DNA of 45,671 nucleotides, from positions 1 through 45,671 of the forward strand of contig NZ_SLZU01000025.1 in the NCBI RefSeq assembly GCF_004342065.1. Reading direction: 5' to 3'. The stretch is from Primorskyibacter sedentarius (GTDB lineage Bacteria > Pseudomonadota > Alphaproteobacteria > Rhodobacterales > Rhodobacteraceae). Made by a program: the position numbers and the translations under genes. Positions 34,263-42,832 of this stretch are shown piece after piece (position 1 is the stretch's first letter; each line of letters begins with the position of its first letter). Below the pieces are notes generated by a model, which was given only the letters and a program-made list of their open reading frames with translations, was not told the DNA's origin and did not search any database.

Positions 34263-35182
34263 CACTGTCCCGTCTTGGTACGTCCGAAATCAGGGGCAGC
34301 CGTATCCTGCCCGGCCTCGATGATACCACGCCGGATGGCCCGGGTTCGAGTGAAATAGTCAAAGAGCTCTTCCCCGTCACCGACCCGGATCGCGCGCTGC
34401 AGGGCAAACAGCTCTTCCGTGAACCGGCCAAGGATCTCCAGCGTGGCCTGCTTGTTGTTCAGAAACACGTCGCGCCACATGGTCGGATCACTGGCCGCGA
34501 TACGGGTGAAATCCCGAAAGCCCGCGGCAGAATACTTGATGACCTCACTGTCGGTTACACGGCCAAGGTCATCCGCCACGCCCACCATCGTGTAGGCGAT
34601 AAGGTGCGGTGTATGGCTGGTCACTGCGAGGACAAGATCGTGATGCTCCGGATCCATCTCGTCGACATTGGACCCCAACCCTTCCCAGTACCGGCGAAGT
34701 TTCGCCACAGCCTCTGGATCGGCTCCTGCCGGAGGCACCAGAAGACACCAGCGATTGTCGAACAGCGTCGCAAAGCCCGATTCGGGGCCTGAATGCTCTG
34801 TCCCCGCCAAAGGGTGCCCGGGCACGAAGTGAACACCCCCGGGCAGATGCGGCGCCACCGCGTCGACCACTGCAGCCTTGACCGAACCCACATCACTTAC
34901 CGTGCAGCCGGGTTTCAGATAGGGCGAGATCTCTTGCGCCACCTGCCCCATCGCCCCGACCGGAACGCAAAGCATCACCAGATCGGCATCTTTCACCGCC
35001 TCGATGGCGCTGTCGCAGACCGTGTCGCACAGCCCGATCCGGCGTGCGGTATCGCGAGTGGCCTGACTGCGCGCGTACCCGGAAACCTCTGTCGCCAAGC
35101 CGCCGCGCTTGCTGGACCAGAAAATCGAGGACGCGATCAGACCCAGCCCGATCAGCGCCACCTTGTTGTAGATGACACTCAT
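34262..35182 (-). CDS. tyrC: Prephenate/arogenate dehydrogenase
   Basis: 306 residues of the TyrA family. It oxidatively decarboxylates prephenate (or arogenate), the last specific step to tyrosine, with NAD(P). The N-terminal Rossmann motif is [10 protein letters not shown], followed by [22 protein letters not shown] and [13 protein letters not shown], the prephenate-binding segment. There is no fused chorismate mutase. Its ATG overlaps the hisC stop (ATGA), so hisC and this gene form a tyrosine-biosynthesis pair. Whether it prefers prephenate or arogenate is not decidable by eye; tyrA is the alternative symbol. Confidence 0.9.
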   Translation of the reverse strand: MSVIYNKVALIGLGLIASSIFWSSKRGGLATEVSGYARSQATRDTARRIGLCDTVCDSAIEAVKDADLVMLCVPVGAMGQVAQEISPYLKPGCTVSDVGSVKAAVVDAVAPHLPGGVHFVPGHPLAGTEHSGPESGFATLFDNRWCLLVPPAGADPEAVAKLRRYWEGLGSNVDEMDPEHHDLVLAVTSHTPHLIAYTMVGVADDLGRVTDSEVIKYSAAGFRDFTRIAASDPTMWRDVFLNNKQATLEILGRFTEELFALQRAIRVGDGEELFDYFTRTRAIRRGIIEAGQDTAAPDFGRTKTGQ

Positions 35183-36264
35183 TCCGCCACCGCCTTGAAC
35201 TGCCCGATTGCATGCACCACGCGGCGGCAGGCGCTTTCATCACCCACCGTGATCCGCAACGCTTCTGGCAGCTTGTAGCCCGCCACTTTCCGCACGATCA
35301 GCCCTTGGGTCTTCAGATGCGCTTCGCATGCATCCGCCTCGGCCGGGTCGGAAAACCTGGCAAGCACGAAGTTGGCGTGGCTGTCATCCACACCAATGCC
35401 CAAGCCGCGCAGCGCCTCTGTCAACCAACTGCGCATTTTCGCGTTCTCCGCCAGGCACTTTTCGACATAGGCATGATCGCCCAGTGCGGCCTCCGCTGCC
35501 TCCAACGCGGTCGAGGACAGGTTGAACGGCCCCCGCACCCGGTTCAGCACATCGATGATATCCCGGCTGGCATAGCCCCACCCGACCCGCAGACCGCCCA
35601 GACCATAAAGCTTTGAAAATGTGCGCGTCATCACCACGTTGTCACGATGTTCGATCAGGGCAGCGCCACCGTCATACCCCTCCTCGAACTCGGCATAGGC
35701 TCCGTCCAGCACCAGCAGGCACTGCTCGGGCAGGCCCTCGGCCAGCCGTTCGACCTCGCCCAGCTGGATGAAAGTTCCGGTCGGGTTGGCCGGGTTAGCG
35801 ATGAATACCAACCGCGTATGTTCCGTGCAGGCCGCCAGAATCGCGTCAACATGGACGGTGCGATCACGTTCGGCCACCTCGACCGGGGTGGCCCCAGCCG
35901 CCATCGCGCTGATCCGGTACATGGCAAACCCGTGCTGCGTGTAGAGCACCTCGTCGCCCGGACCCGCGTAGGCCTGACACAGGAAGTGGATGATTTCATC
36001 AGATCCCACACCGCAGATGATGCGCGCCGCGTCGAGCCCGTGCACCTCTGCCAGCGCCGCGCGCAAGCTCGCATGATCGGTGGACGGATAGCGATGCAGG
36101 GTCCGTGCGCTTCGTTCCACCGCAGCAATGGCTGCGGGGCTCGGGCCGAACGGGTTTTCGTTCGACGACAGCTTCACGACATCCGAGACACCTGCGATCT
36201 GGCTCGCCCCACCGACGTAAAGGGCGATGTCCATGATGCCGGGTTGCGGTTCCATCCTTGTCAT
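35179..36264 (-). CDS. hisC: Histidinol-phosphate/aromatic aminotransferase
   Basis: 361 residues from the ATG at 36264, which has a GCAGGAGG site. A PLP aminotransferase of the HisC type: [12 protein letters not shown] at the start, PTGTF in the middle, [20 protein letters not shown] with the Schiff-base lysine, and the Arg-containing end. HisC makes histidinol phosphate, but in this position, next to the tyrosine dehydrogenase, it probably also transaminates prephenate or 4-hydroxyphenylpyruvate. It follows rpsD after a terminator. Confidence 0.92.
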   Translation of the reverse strand: MTRMEPQPGIMDIALYVGGASQIAGVSDVVKLSSNENPFGPSPAAIAAVERSARTLHRYPSTDHASLRAALAEVHGLDAARIICGVGSDEIIHFLCQAYAGPGDEVLYTQHGFAMYRISAMAAGATPVEVAERDRTVHVDAILAACTEHTRLVFIANPANPTGTFIQLGEVERLAEGLPEQCLLVLDGAYAEFEEGYDGGAALIEHRDNVVMTRTFSKLYGLGGLRVGWGYASRDIIDVLNRVRGPFNLSSTALEAAEAALGDHAYVEKCLAENAKMRSWLTEALRGLGIGVDDSHANFVLARFSDPAEADACEAHLKTQGLIVRKVAGYKLPEALRITVGDESACRRVVHAIGQFKAVAE

Positions 36265-36352
36265 TGGCCAGCCTCCTGCTGCGCGCCTCTTTAGCCGGGC
36301 TTTTCCCCAGAGACCAGTGGCAAGACCGATCCGGCGCGGCGACCTGGGTTGC

Positions 36353-36387
36353 AAATGAAAAGGGGCCGCGCAAAAGCGCGACCCCCT
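36353..36387 (-). terminator. Intrinsic terminator of rpsD
   Basis: On the complement strand GGGGTCGCGC-TTTT-GCGCGGCCCC (36362-36385), a 10-bp stem with one mismatch, is followed by TTTTCATTT. It lies between rpsD and hisC. Confidence 0.87.
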
Positions 36388-36410
36388 GGAATTTCGTATC
36401 CTGCCAGAAT

Positions 36411-37031
36411 TTAGTTCTGGGCGTAGAATTCGATCACCAGGTTCGGTTCCATCATGACCGGATAGGGCACATCGCCCAAGCCGGGAGTGCGCACGAATGT
36501 CGCGCTCATCTTGGAATGATCGACTTCAAGGTAGTCGGGCACATCACGCTCTGGCAGCTGCGAGGCTTCCAGAACAGCAACCATCTGCTTGGACTTCTCG
36601 CGGACCTCAACGACGTCACCCTCTTTCACGCGATAGGAGGGGATGTTGACGCGCTTGCCGTTCACCGTGACATGGCCGTGGTTCACGAACTGACGTGCGG
36701 CAAAGACGGTCGGCACGAACTTGGCGCGGTACACAACGGCGTCCAGACGACGCTCCAGCAGGCCGATGAGCAGCTCACCGGTGTCGCCACGCTGACGTTC
36801 TGCATCACGGAAGATGCGGCGGAATTGCTTTTCGGTCAGGTCGCCGTAGTAGCCTTTCAGCTTCTGCTTTGCGCGCAGCTGCAGGCCGAAGTCGGACATT
36901 TTGCCTTTGCGGCGCTGACCATGCTGGCCGGGGCCATATTCGCGACGGTTGACCGGGGATTTCGGACGACCCCAGATGTTTTCGCCCATCCGGCGGTCGA
37001 GTTTGTACTTGGCAGACGTGCGTTTGGTCAC
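36411..37031 (-). CDS. rpsD: 30S ribosomal protein S4
   Basis: 206 residues. S4 nucleates 30S assembly on 16S rRNA. Standard hallmarks are [20 protein letters not shown] near the start, [19 protein letters not shown], and the S4 RNA-binding domain [25 protein letters not shown] plus [16 protein letters not shown], split. It begins with a GTG preceded by AAGGAGATCAGCC. A leader of about 120 bases with two hairpins lies upstream of it. No other ribosomal genes are adjacent. Confidence 0.98.
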   Translation of the reverse strand: MTKRTSAKYKLDRRMGENIWGRPKSPVNRREYGPGQHGQRRKGKMSDFGLQLRAKQKLKGYYGDLTEKQFRRIFRDAERQRGDTGELLIGLLERRLDAVVYRAKFVPTVFAARQFVNHGHVTVNGKRVNIPSYRVKEGDVVEVREKSKQMVAVLEASQLPERDVPDYLEVDHSKMSATFVRTPGLGDVPYPVMMEPNLVIEFYAQN

Positions 37032-37057
37032 GGCTGATCTCCTTCTTTGGGCGCTGC

Positions 37058-37183
37058 CATGCGGCAGCTATGAAGGGCGTTGTCCTCTGCACCGGAGTAG
37101 CTCCGGCACTGACAGGCATCCCCTTGCGAGGGCCACCAACACCAATGAAGCCGCGCTTATACGCTGCAACACGCAGGAGTCAA
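37058..37183 (-). promoter_or_regulatory. rpsD promoter and structured leader
   Basis: On the complement strand, TTGACT (37178-37183) and TATAAG (37156-37161) are 16 bases apart, close to the sigma-70 consensus. Downstream, CCGGAG-N3-CTCCGG and GCTGCC-N4-GGCAGC hairpins (about 37094-37108 and 37050-37065) fold in the leader. S4 autoregulates its own mRNA in other bacteria, but here that is only a possibility. Confidence 0.65.
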
Positions 37184-37239
37184 CGGCCCTATTTTCCGGG
37201 CATGTTCGGCAATGTGTATCAAATTAGAACAAAACATGA

Positions 37240-37258
37240 AATTTAAGCGTAATTTAAG
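37240..37258 (+). repeat. AATTTAAG direct repeats before the EAL gene
   Basis: AATTTAAG occurs at 37240-37247 and 37251-37258, an 11-bp period (one helical turn), in an AT-rich patch about 40 bp upstream of the EAL ATG. This could be a regulator site or an AT-rich promoter element. Confidence 0.4.
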
Positions 37259-37298
37259 GCATTCAGTTGCAACCTGCTCTCAACCGAATGGAGGGCAC

Positions 37299-38132
37299 AT
37301 GGGTCTTCAACATAAAGCCGCACTGCAAGAAAACTCACGTAACGCGCTGGCATTGGCCATTGAAAAGCGCGATGCAGACACCATCAAGATGGTCGAGGCC
37401 GCCGTCCGGCACCGGCATGTTCTTCTGGCCTATCAACCCATCGTCCAGGCGGCGAATCCCGGACGAACGGCCTTTTACGAAGGGCTGATCCGGGTGCTGG
37501 ATGAAACCGGTCGGGTGATTCCCGCGAAGGATTTCATCCATGCCGTCGAAGAGACCGAAACCGGCCGACTGCTTGATTGCATTGCCCTGGACAAAGGCCT
37601 TCGGGCGCTGGAAAGCCAGCCCGCTTTGCGCCTGTCGATCAACATGTCTGCCAGGTCCATCGGCTACAAGAAATGGATGCGCACATTGCAGCGCGGTCTC
37701 GCCCGCAACCCCACCGTCGGGGAAAGGCTGATCCTGGAAATCACCGAAAGCTCCGCCATGCTGGTGCCGGAAATCGTGGTTGGGTTCATGCAGGATCTGC
37801 AAGGCAAGGGCATCTCGTTCGCGCTTGATGATTTTGGCGCGGGCTACACTGCCTTCCGTCATTTCAAGGACTTCCAGTTCGATATTCTGAAGATCGATGG
37901 CCAGTTCATCACCGGTATCGCGCGCGACCCCGACAATCAGGTGCTGACCCGCGCGATGCTCGCTGTGGCGCAGCAATTTGACATGTTCACCGTCGCAGAA
38001 CGGGTGGAGCGGGCCGAGGATGCCGCCTTTCTCCAGACCCTCGGTGTCAATTGCATGCAAGGCTATTTTTATGGCGCACCGACTGTTTGTCCACCATGGG
38101 AAAAGGAAACGGTGGAGCGCGCCTCTGCCTGA
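37299..38132 (+). CDS. EAL-domain cyclic-di-GMP phosphodiesterase
   Basis: 277 residues, essentially one EAL domain with about 40 leading residues and no sensor or GGDEF domain. The signature EAL is EGL here (E61). Other catalytic positions look intact: N115 (INMSAR), E147 (EITE), DDFG at 177-180, K198 (LKIDGQF), E234 (AERVE) and Q254 (QGYFYG). It should therefore hydrolyse c-di-GMP, though E234 lies in AERVE rather than the usual AEGVE. The GGAGGG site precedes the ATG at 37299. The protein is likely cytosolic. Confidence 0.9.
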   Translation: MGLQHKAALQENSRNALALAIEKRDADTIKMVEAAVRHRHVLLAYQPIVQAANPGRTAFYEGLIRVLDETGRVIPAKDFIHAVEETETGRLLDCIALDKGLRALESQPALRLSINMSARSIGYKKWMRTLQRGLARNPTVGERLILEITESSAMLVPEIVVGFMQDLQGKGISFALDDFGAGYTAFRHFKDFQFDILKIDGQFITGIARDPDNQVLTRAMLAVAQQFDMFTVAERVERAEDAAFLQTLGVNCMQGYFYGAPTVCPPWEKETVERASA

Positions 38133-38161
38133 GACATCATGGCGTGACCAGCGCAGTTGCT

Positions 38162-38204
38162 CCCCCCTTCACCTTGCGGTAGTTACGCTACGGTAGGGTG
38201 GGGG
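38162..38204. other. Imperfect long hairpin between the EAL and phaA genes
   Basis: CCCCC and CACC on the left pair with GGTG and GGGG on the right around an inner GTAG-TTACG-CTAC hairpin. It may terminate the EAL transcript. No T-run follows. Confidence 0.35.
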
Positions 38205-38266
38205 CTCGTAACTTGCTGGTTTGGTGCCGACCTCCATCGCAACAAGCAAAGGTGGAGATCACATCT

Positions 38267-39442
38267 ATGACCAATGTCGTAATCGCTTCTGCGGCGCGGA
38301 CCGCAGTCGGCAGTTTCGGGGGCTCTTTCGCCAACACACCCGCCCATGATCTGGGCTCGGCCGTTCTGAAAGCGCTGGTTGAGCGCGCAGGAATCGATGC
38401 TGCCGAAGTGTCCGAAACGATCCTTGGTCAGGTCCTGACCGCGGCGCAGGGACAAAACCCGGCCCGTCAGGCGCATGTCAACGCAGGCCTTCCGATCGAA
38501 TCGGCTGCATGGAGCATCAACCAGGTCTGCGGTTCCGGCCTGCGCGCCGTGGCACTGGCCGCACAGCACATCCAGCTTGGCGATGCCGATATCGTCTGCG
38601 CTGGCGGACAGGAGAATATGACACTTAGCCCACACGCCGCGCATCTTCGCGCTGGCCATAAAATGGGCGATGTCAAATATATCGACACGATGATCCGCGA
38701 TGGCCTTTGGGACGCTTTCAACGGCTACCACATGGGCCAGACTGCCGAGAACGTGGCCGAGAAATGGCAAATCAGCCGACAGCAACAGGACGAATTCGCC
38801 GTTGCCTCGCAGAACAAGGCAGAAGCAGCCCAGAAGGCGGGCAAATTCGACGACGAAGTGATCGCGTTCACCGTCAAGACCCGCAAGGGCGACATCATCG
38901 TCGACAAGGATGAATACATCCGCCACGGCGCAACGATGGAAGCGATGCAGAAACTGCGCCCTGCCTTCACCAAGGACGGGACGGTCACCGCGGCCAACGC
39001 CTCTGGCCTGAACGACGGCGCCGCCGGGGCTTTGCTGATGACGGCAGAAAACGCCGAAAAGCGCGGCATCACGCCGCTTGCACGGATCGTTTCCTATGCA
39101 ACCGCTGGTCTTGACCCATCGATCATGGGCGCAGGCCCGATCAACGCAAGCCGCAAGGCATTGGAAAAGGCCGGGTGGAAACCCGAGGATCTTGATCTGG
39201 TTGAAGCGAACGAAGCCTTTGCCGCACAGGCCTGCGCCGTCAACAAGGAGATGGGCTGGGATCCGGCTGTCGTGAACGTCAATGGCGGTGCCATCGCCAT
39301 CGGTCACCCGATTGGTGCCTCCGGCGCGCGCGTACTTAACACGCTTCTTTTCGAAATGAAGCGTCGCGATGCGAAAAAAGGTCTGGCGACCTTGTGCATC
39401 GGTGGCGGTATGGGCGTCGCCATGTGTGTGGAACGCCCCTGA
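38267..39442 (+). CDS. phaA: Acetyl-CoA C-acetyltransferase (beta-ketothiolase)
   Basis: 391 residues. It condenses two acetyl-CoA into acetoacetyl-CoA, the first step of polyhydroxybutyrate and of the ethylmalonyl-CoA route. The nucleophile is Cys88 in [11 protein letters not shown]; the second set is [17 protein letters not shown] (His) and the C-terminal [11 protein letters not shown] (Cys). Length is standard for biosynthetic thiolases. The ATG at 38267 has GGAG upstream; the longer frame has no support. It is followed by a terminator and then phaB. Confidence 0.96.
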   Translation: MTNVVIASAARTAVGSFGGSFANTPAHDLGSAVLKALVERAGIDAAEVSETILGQVLTAAQGQNPARQAHVNAGLPIESAAWSINQVCGSGLRAVALAAQHIQLGDADIVCAGGQENMTLSPHAAHLRAGHKMGDVKYIDTMIRDGLWDAFNGYHMGQTAENVAEKWQISRQQQDEFAVASQNKAEAAQKAGKFDDEVIAFTVKTRKGDIIVDKDEYIRHGATMEAMQKLRPAFTKDGTVTAANASGLNDGAAGALLMTAENAEKRGITPLARIVSYATAGLDPSIMGAGPINASRKALEKAGWKPEDLDLVEANEAFAAQACAVNKEMGWDPAVVNVNGGAIAIGHPIGASGARVLNTLLFEMKRRDAKKGLATLCIGGGMGVAMCVERP

Positions 39443-39462
39443 CCCTGCCGACAAGACATATG

Positions 39463-39488
39463 AGGGGCGCCGCTGGCGCCCCTTTTTC
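39463..39488 (+). terminator. Intrinsic terminator of phaA
   Basis: AGGGGCGCC (39463-39471), loop GCT, GGCGCCCCT (39475-39483), then TTTT: a perfect 9-bp stem 20 bp after the phaA stop. Confidence 0.93.
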
Positions 39489-39549
39489 TGGTCACGCAGC
39501 ATTTTTGACTGCATTTCCTTGACCCTAACCAACAAATCGCTGCGTAATA

Positions 39550-39596
39550 TTGTTGCGCGGCGCTCGATCAGTAGGTAGCAAAGTTACCATACCTAG
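39550..39596 (+). promoter_or_regulatory. phaB upstream elements
   Basis: TTGTTGCGCGGCGC starts at 39550, matching the mcd upstream element in 13 of 14 bases. Next, TAGGTA (39572-39577) and TACCTA (39590-39595) form an inverted repeat ahead of the phaB ribosome site. Together these suggest phaB has its own controlled promoter after the phaA terminator. Confidence 0.4.
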
Positions 39597-39613
39597 CCAC
39601 ATTGGAGGAAACC

Positions 39614-40336
39614 ATGGCAAGAGTAGCACTCGTCACCGGCGGCAGCCGAGGCATCGGAGAAGCGATCTCGAAAGCATTGAAGGCCGAAGGTTATACGGTC
39701 GCCGCGACCTATGCCGGAAACGACGAAGCCGCCGCCAAGTTTACCGAGGAAACCGGCATCAAAACGTATAAGTGGAATGTCGCGGATTACGACTCCAGCG
39801 TTGCCGGAATTGCCAAGGTCGAAGAAGAGCTTGGGCCAATCGACGTGGTCGTGGCCAATGCCGGGATCACCCGGGACGCACCCTTCCACAAGATGACAAA
39901 GGACCAATGGCAGCAGGTCATCGATACCAACCTGACCGGCGTGTTCAACACGGTGCACCCGATCTGGCCCGGTATGCGCGAACGCAAGTTCGGGCGCGTG
40001 ATCGTCATCAGCTCGATCAACGGCCAGAAGGGCCAGTTCGCCCAGGTGAACTATGCCGCGACGAAGGCTGGCGATCTTGGGATCGTGAAAAGCCTCGCGC
40101 AGGAAGGTGCGCGCGCGGGCATCACCGCAAATGCGATCTGCCCCGGCTATATCGCGACCGAAATGGTCATGGCAGTGCCCGAAAAAGTGCGCGAATCGAT
40201 CATTGGCCAAATCCCGGCCGGCCGTCTGGGCGAACCCGAAGAAATCGCGCGCTGCGTGGTGTTCCTCGCATCTGACGATGCGGGCTTCATCAACGGCTCC
40301 ACGATCAGTGCGAACGGTGCGCAGTTCTTCGTCTGA
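39614..40336 (+). CDS. phaB: Acetoacetyl-CoA reductase
   Basis: 240 residues of the SDR family. It reduces acetoacetyl-CoA to (R)-3-hydroxybutyryl-CoA with NADPH for polyhydroxybutyrate. The Rossmann motif TGGSRGIG is at 8-15, NAGIT is intact, and the catalytic Ser and YxxxK appear as SSINGQKGQFAQVNYAATK. GGMG...-type C-terminal features of PhaB (YIATEMVMAVPEKV) are seen. The ATG at 39614 has GGAGGAAACC upstream. It is separated from phaA by a terminator, hence independently regulated. Confidence 0.95.
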   Translation: MARVALVTGGSRGIGEAISKALKAEGYTVAATYAGNDEAAAKFTEETGIKTYKWNVADYDSSVAGIAKVEEELGPIDVVVANAGITRDAPFHKMTKDQWQQVIDTNLTGVFNTVHPIWPGMRERKFGRVIVISSINGQKGQFAQVNYAATKAGDLGIVKSLAQEGARAGITANAICPGYIATEMVMAVPEKVRESIIGQIPAGRLGEPEEIARCVVFLASDDAGFINGSTISANGAQFFV

Positions 40337-40366
40337 TTCGAACCGGACCACCCCCTGAAATACATT

Positions 40367-40398
40367 GCGCCCCTGCCTTTCCAGGCCGGGGCGCTTTT
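40367..40398 (+). terminator. Intrinsic terminator of phaB
   Basis: GCGCCCC-T-GCC, loop, GGC-C-GGGGCGC followed by TTTTC, about 30 bp after the phaB stop. Confidence 0.87.
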
Positions 40399-40535
40399 CT
40401 AAAAAGATGAGTGGATTGTCTGACTTCTGGCTTGCAACAGGGTGTTTCCCCGGGTCTTCGCATCAATCATGGCGTGTTTTTGTTTGCCCTTGCACCAATG
40501 GGCAGCGCCTGAGAATGTCTGCGAAGACAGGCCAT
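40399..40535. other. Intergenic stretch, no gene supported
   Basis: A 137-bp gap between the phaB terminator and the YdcH-like gene. A small UUCG-like hairpin, TGTCT-TCGC-AGACA (complement, about 40517-40530), could end the YdcH transcript. Nothing else is seen; the longer open frame through here has no start signals. Confidence 0.4.
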
Positions 40536-40700
40536 TCAGACACTCAGCCGCTCGATCTCTTCTTTCAGCTTAAGTTTCTGTTTTTTCATCTCAGCGATAT
40601 GCAGGTCGCTGATGCCGGGGGCTCGTTGAGCCTCTTCAACGGCGTCGGAGAGGTTTTGGTGTTTCTTCTTCAGTTCCTGCACATGCGAACTCAAGCTCAT
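40536..40700 (-). CDS. Small YdcH/DUF465-like coiled-coil protein
   Basis: 54 residues. It starts MSLSSHVQELKKKHQNLSDAV and continues through EEAQRAPGISDLHIAEMKKQ, then KLKLKEEIERLSV. The charged, heptad-like pattern and the IAEMKKQKLKLKEEI segment match the DUF465/YdcH family of very small cytosolic proteins (recognised by pattern). Function is unknown. A perfect AAAGGAGGA site precedes the ATG. Confidence 0.85.
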   Translation of the reverse strand: MSLSSHVQELKKKHQNLSDAVEEAQRAPGISDLHIAEMKKQKLKLKEEIERLSV

Positions 40701-40814
40701 CGCGTCCTCCTTTTTGTTATCAACCCTACCAGTCCAGCATATTCACACGCATCTGTCACGCCGCACCGGCAGCATAAGGCCCGCAAATCTTCAAATTCTG
40801 CGTGAGCAGATCGT

Positions 40815-41570
40815 CTAGGACGGAAAATTCAGCGCGGCGCCGTGGCGAAGCACCTCTGCGATGGCGGGGGCGTAGTCATCACCATCGGATTCGTGTTGCA
40901 CGCCCCGGTGCAGCAAGACCGGCGCGTGCAGCCTGAAATCCGCCCTGCCTCCCTTGCGTCCACGAACGAGAATCAGCCGGGGCTCCCGCCCCTGCCGAGG
41001 GGCGAGGGGCAGCACCTGAAGCGATCCCAGCCGCGCCTGCATGGCGGTCAGCAATTCGGGCAACCGTTCAACCCGCTGGATGAATGTGACCTGACCACGC
41101 GGCTTCAAACGACGGGCCGCCGCGTTCACCCATTCCGACAGCGGAACCCGCGCCGCCAGAGCGACCTCGCGCCCTTCGTCGGCGGCCTCGCTCCGGGCCC
41201 CGGTGCGAAAATAGGGAGGGTTGGCAGCGACATGGTCAAACTGGCGGGCCAGCAGTTCCTTCGGAAGGGCGCTCAGGTCAGCCGCCAGGACCTGCCCATC
41301 CATTCCGTTTTCGGCCAGATTCCGACGCGCGAGATCCGCGTAGAACGGCTGGATTTCCACCCCCACGAGGGCGAGGCCGGGCACACGGGCCCCCAGACAA
41401 CACAGGACCGGTCCGGCACCGCAGCCCAGTTCCAGAACGGATTCTCCGGCGGTGGCCTCGATGCTTGCGGCCAGCAAGACCGGGTCAATGCCTGCGCGGT
41501 ATCCGTCCACCGGCTGGTAAAGATGGACCTTGCCGCCAAGAAACGCATCCCGTGACAGTTCAACGGTCAA
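40815..41570 (-). CDS. TrmN6/YfiC-like N6-adenine tRNA methyltransferase
   Basis: 251 residues. SAM-binding motif I is VLELGCGAGPVL, and the N6-adenine methyltransferase loop is ANPPYF. YfiC (TrmN6) methylates A37 of tRNA1(Val); this protein has the same compact Rossmann layout. The start is a TTG at 41570 with GGAG upstream, overlapping the DUF2007 gene by 11 bp. The family call is good, but substrate assignment by homology is less certain. Confidence 0.85.
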   Translation of the reverse strand: MTVELSRDAFLGGKVHLYQPVDGYRAGIDPVLLAASIEATAGESVLELGCGAGPVLCCLGARVPGLALVGVEIQPFYADLARRNLAENGMDGQVLAADLSALPKELLARQFDHVAANPPYFRTGARSEAADEGREVALAARVPLSEWVNAAARRLKPRGQVTFIQRVERLPELLTAMQARLGSLQVLPLAPRQGREPRLILVRGRKGGRADFRLHAPVLLHRGVQHESDGDDYAPAIAEVLRHGAALNFPS

Positions 41571-41775
41571 GAGGCACTCCGTTATCCATCATCAACTGCC
41601 GCGCCGCCGCAAGATCGTCCCTCCGGACCATCAGCCGACGCGGCAAAATGCCAATGCTGCCTTCGAGAACGCTCATGTTTACGTCCAATTCAAAGCTGTC
41701 TATACCCTCGTCCAACAGGAGCACGCGGGCCAGCGGGATGACGGTTATATCGGTGGTGCGCAAAAGCTCTTCCAT
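41560..41775 (-). CDS. DUF2007 small protein
   Basis: 71 residues beginning MEELLRTTDITVIPLARVLL, containing LDEGIDSFELDVNMSVLEGS and RRLMVRRDDLAAARQL. This matches the putative signal-transducing/DUF2007 fold (PII-like ferredoxin-type) by pattern. The ribosome site is weak. It overlaps the methyltransferase gene by 11 bp and is divergent from the prenyl synthase gene (55 bp between starts). Confidence 0.85.
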   Translation of the reverse strand: MEELLRTTDITVIPLARVLLLDEGIDSFELDVNMSVLEGSIGILPRRLMVRRDDLAAARQLMMDNGVPLDR

Positions 41776-41830
41776 ATCGGGGATGTAAGGACAAGGTGAT
41801 GCCAATGTCGAGCCTTGTGACGGGAGTGTG

Positions 41831-42832
41831 ATGAGTTTGGACGACGCAACCGTGAAGCCGCATGACCGCCTTGCAACCGCATTGGCCGATGACATGGCTG
41901 CGGTCAATGATCTGATCCGCCTGCGGATGACCTCAGAGCACGCACCGCGTATCCCGGAGGTGACGGCCCATCTGGTTGAGGCCGGCGGCAAGCGTCTGCG
42001 CCCGATGCTGACGCTCGCCTCTGCGCGTATGTGCGGCTATGACGGCCCCTACCATGTGCATCTTGCCGCCACGGTAGAGTTCATTCACACCGCGACCCTT
42101 CTGCACGACGATGTGGTCGACGAAAGCACCCAGCGCCGGGGTCGGCCCACCGCCAATCTGCTCTGGGACAACAAATCGAGCGTGCTGGTCGGCGATTACC
42201 TCTTTGCACGCAGCTTTCAGTTGATGGTCGAAACCGGGTCTATCCGCGTGCTCGACATTCTGGCCAACGCCTCTGCGACGATCGCCGAGGGCGAGGTGCT
42301 GCAACTCTCGGCTTCGCAGGATCTGCGCACGCGCGAGGATACCTATCTCAAGATCGTACGCGGCAAGACGGCGGCGCTCTTTTCTGCCGCGACCGAGGTG
42401 GGCGGCGTGATCGCGGGCCAGTCCGAGGACGTGGTGCAAGCGCTTTTCGACTACGGCGATGCGCTTGGCATTGCCTTCCAGATCGCGGATGATCTGCTGG
42501 ATTATCAGGGGGATAGCGGGGCCACCGGCAAGAATGTCGGCGACGATTTCCGCGAGCGCAAACTGACATTGCCGGTCATCAAGGCCGTTGCTGCCGCCGA
42601 TGCCGAAGAACGTGCCTTCTGGTCGCGCACCATCGAGAAGGGCAAGCAGGAAGAAGGCGACCTGAGCCACGCCATTTCCCTGCTCAAAAAACACGGCACA
42701 CTCGAAGCGACCCGGCAGGACGCCAATGCCTGGGCGGGCAAGGCCAAGGATGCGCTTTCGGTTCTGCCCGACAGCGACCTGCGCAGCATGCTTATTGATC
42801 TTGCGGATTACGTGGTGGCACGGCTGACCTGA
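41831..42832 (+). CDS. ispB: Long-chain all-trans polyprenyl diphosphate synthase
   Basis: 333 residues. It builds the side chain of ubiquinone (octa- to decaprenyl). The first Asp-rich motif is LLHDDVVDES and the second QIADDLLDYQGD. KRLRPMLTLASARM and GKTAALFSAATEVGG complete the synthase pattern. The ATG at 41831 is preferred over the GTG one codon before. The 3' end overlaps ispE by 25 bp on the opposite strand. Product chain length (probably C50 in this group) is not readable from sequence. Confidence 0.93.
   Translation: MSLDDATVKPHDRLATALADDMAAVNDLIRLRMTSEHAPRIPEVTAHLVEAGGKRLRPMLTLASARMCGYDGPYHVHLAATVEFIHTATLLHDDVVDESTQRRGRPTANLLWDNKSSVLVGDYLFARSFQLMVETGSIRVLDILANASATIAEGEVLQLSASQDLRTREDTYLKIVRGKTAALFSAATEVGGVIAGQSEDVVQALFDYGDALGIAFQIADDLLDYQGDSGATGKNVGDDFRERKLTLPVIKAVAAADAEERAFWSRTIEKGKQEEGDLSHAISLLKKHGTLEATRQDANAWAGKAKDALSVLPDSDLRSMLIDLADYVVARLT

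Noticed and set aside
40335-40352. tRNA-like GATTCGAACC sequence after phaB
   Set aside because: It resembles a T-loop on one strand, but no cloverleaf, anticodon arm or acceptor stem can be formed around it, and it includes the phaB stop.
40365-40805. 146-codon plus-strand frame after phaB
   Set aside because: It begins inside the phaB terminator and runs antisense to the YdcH-like gene; no ribosome site.
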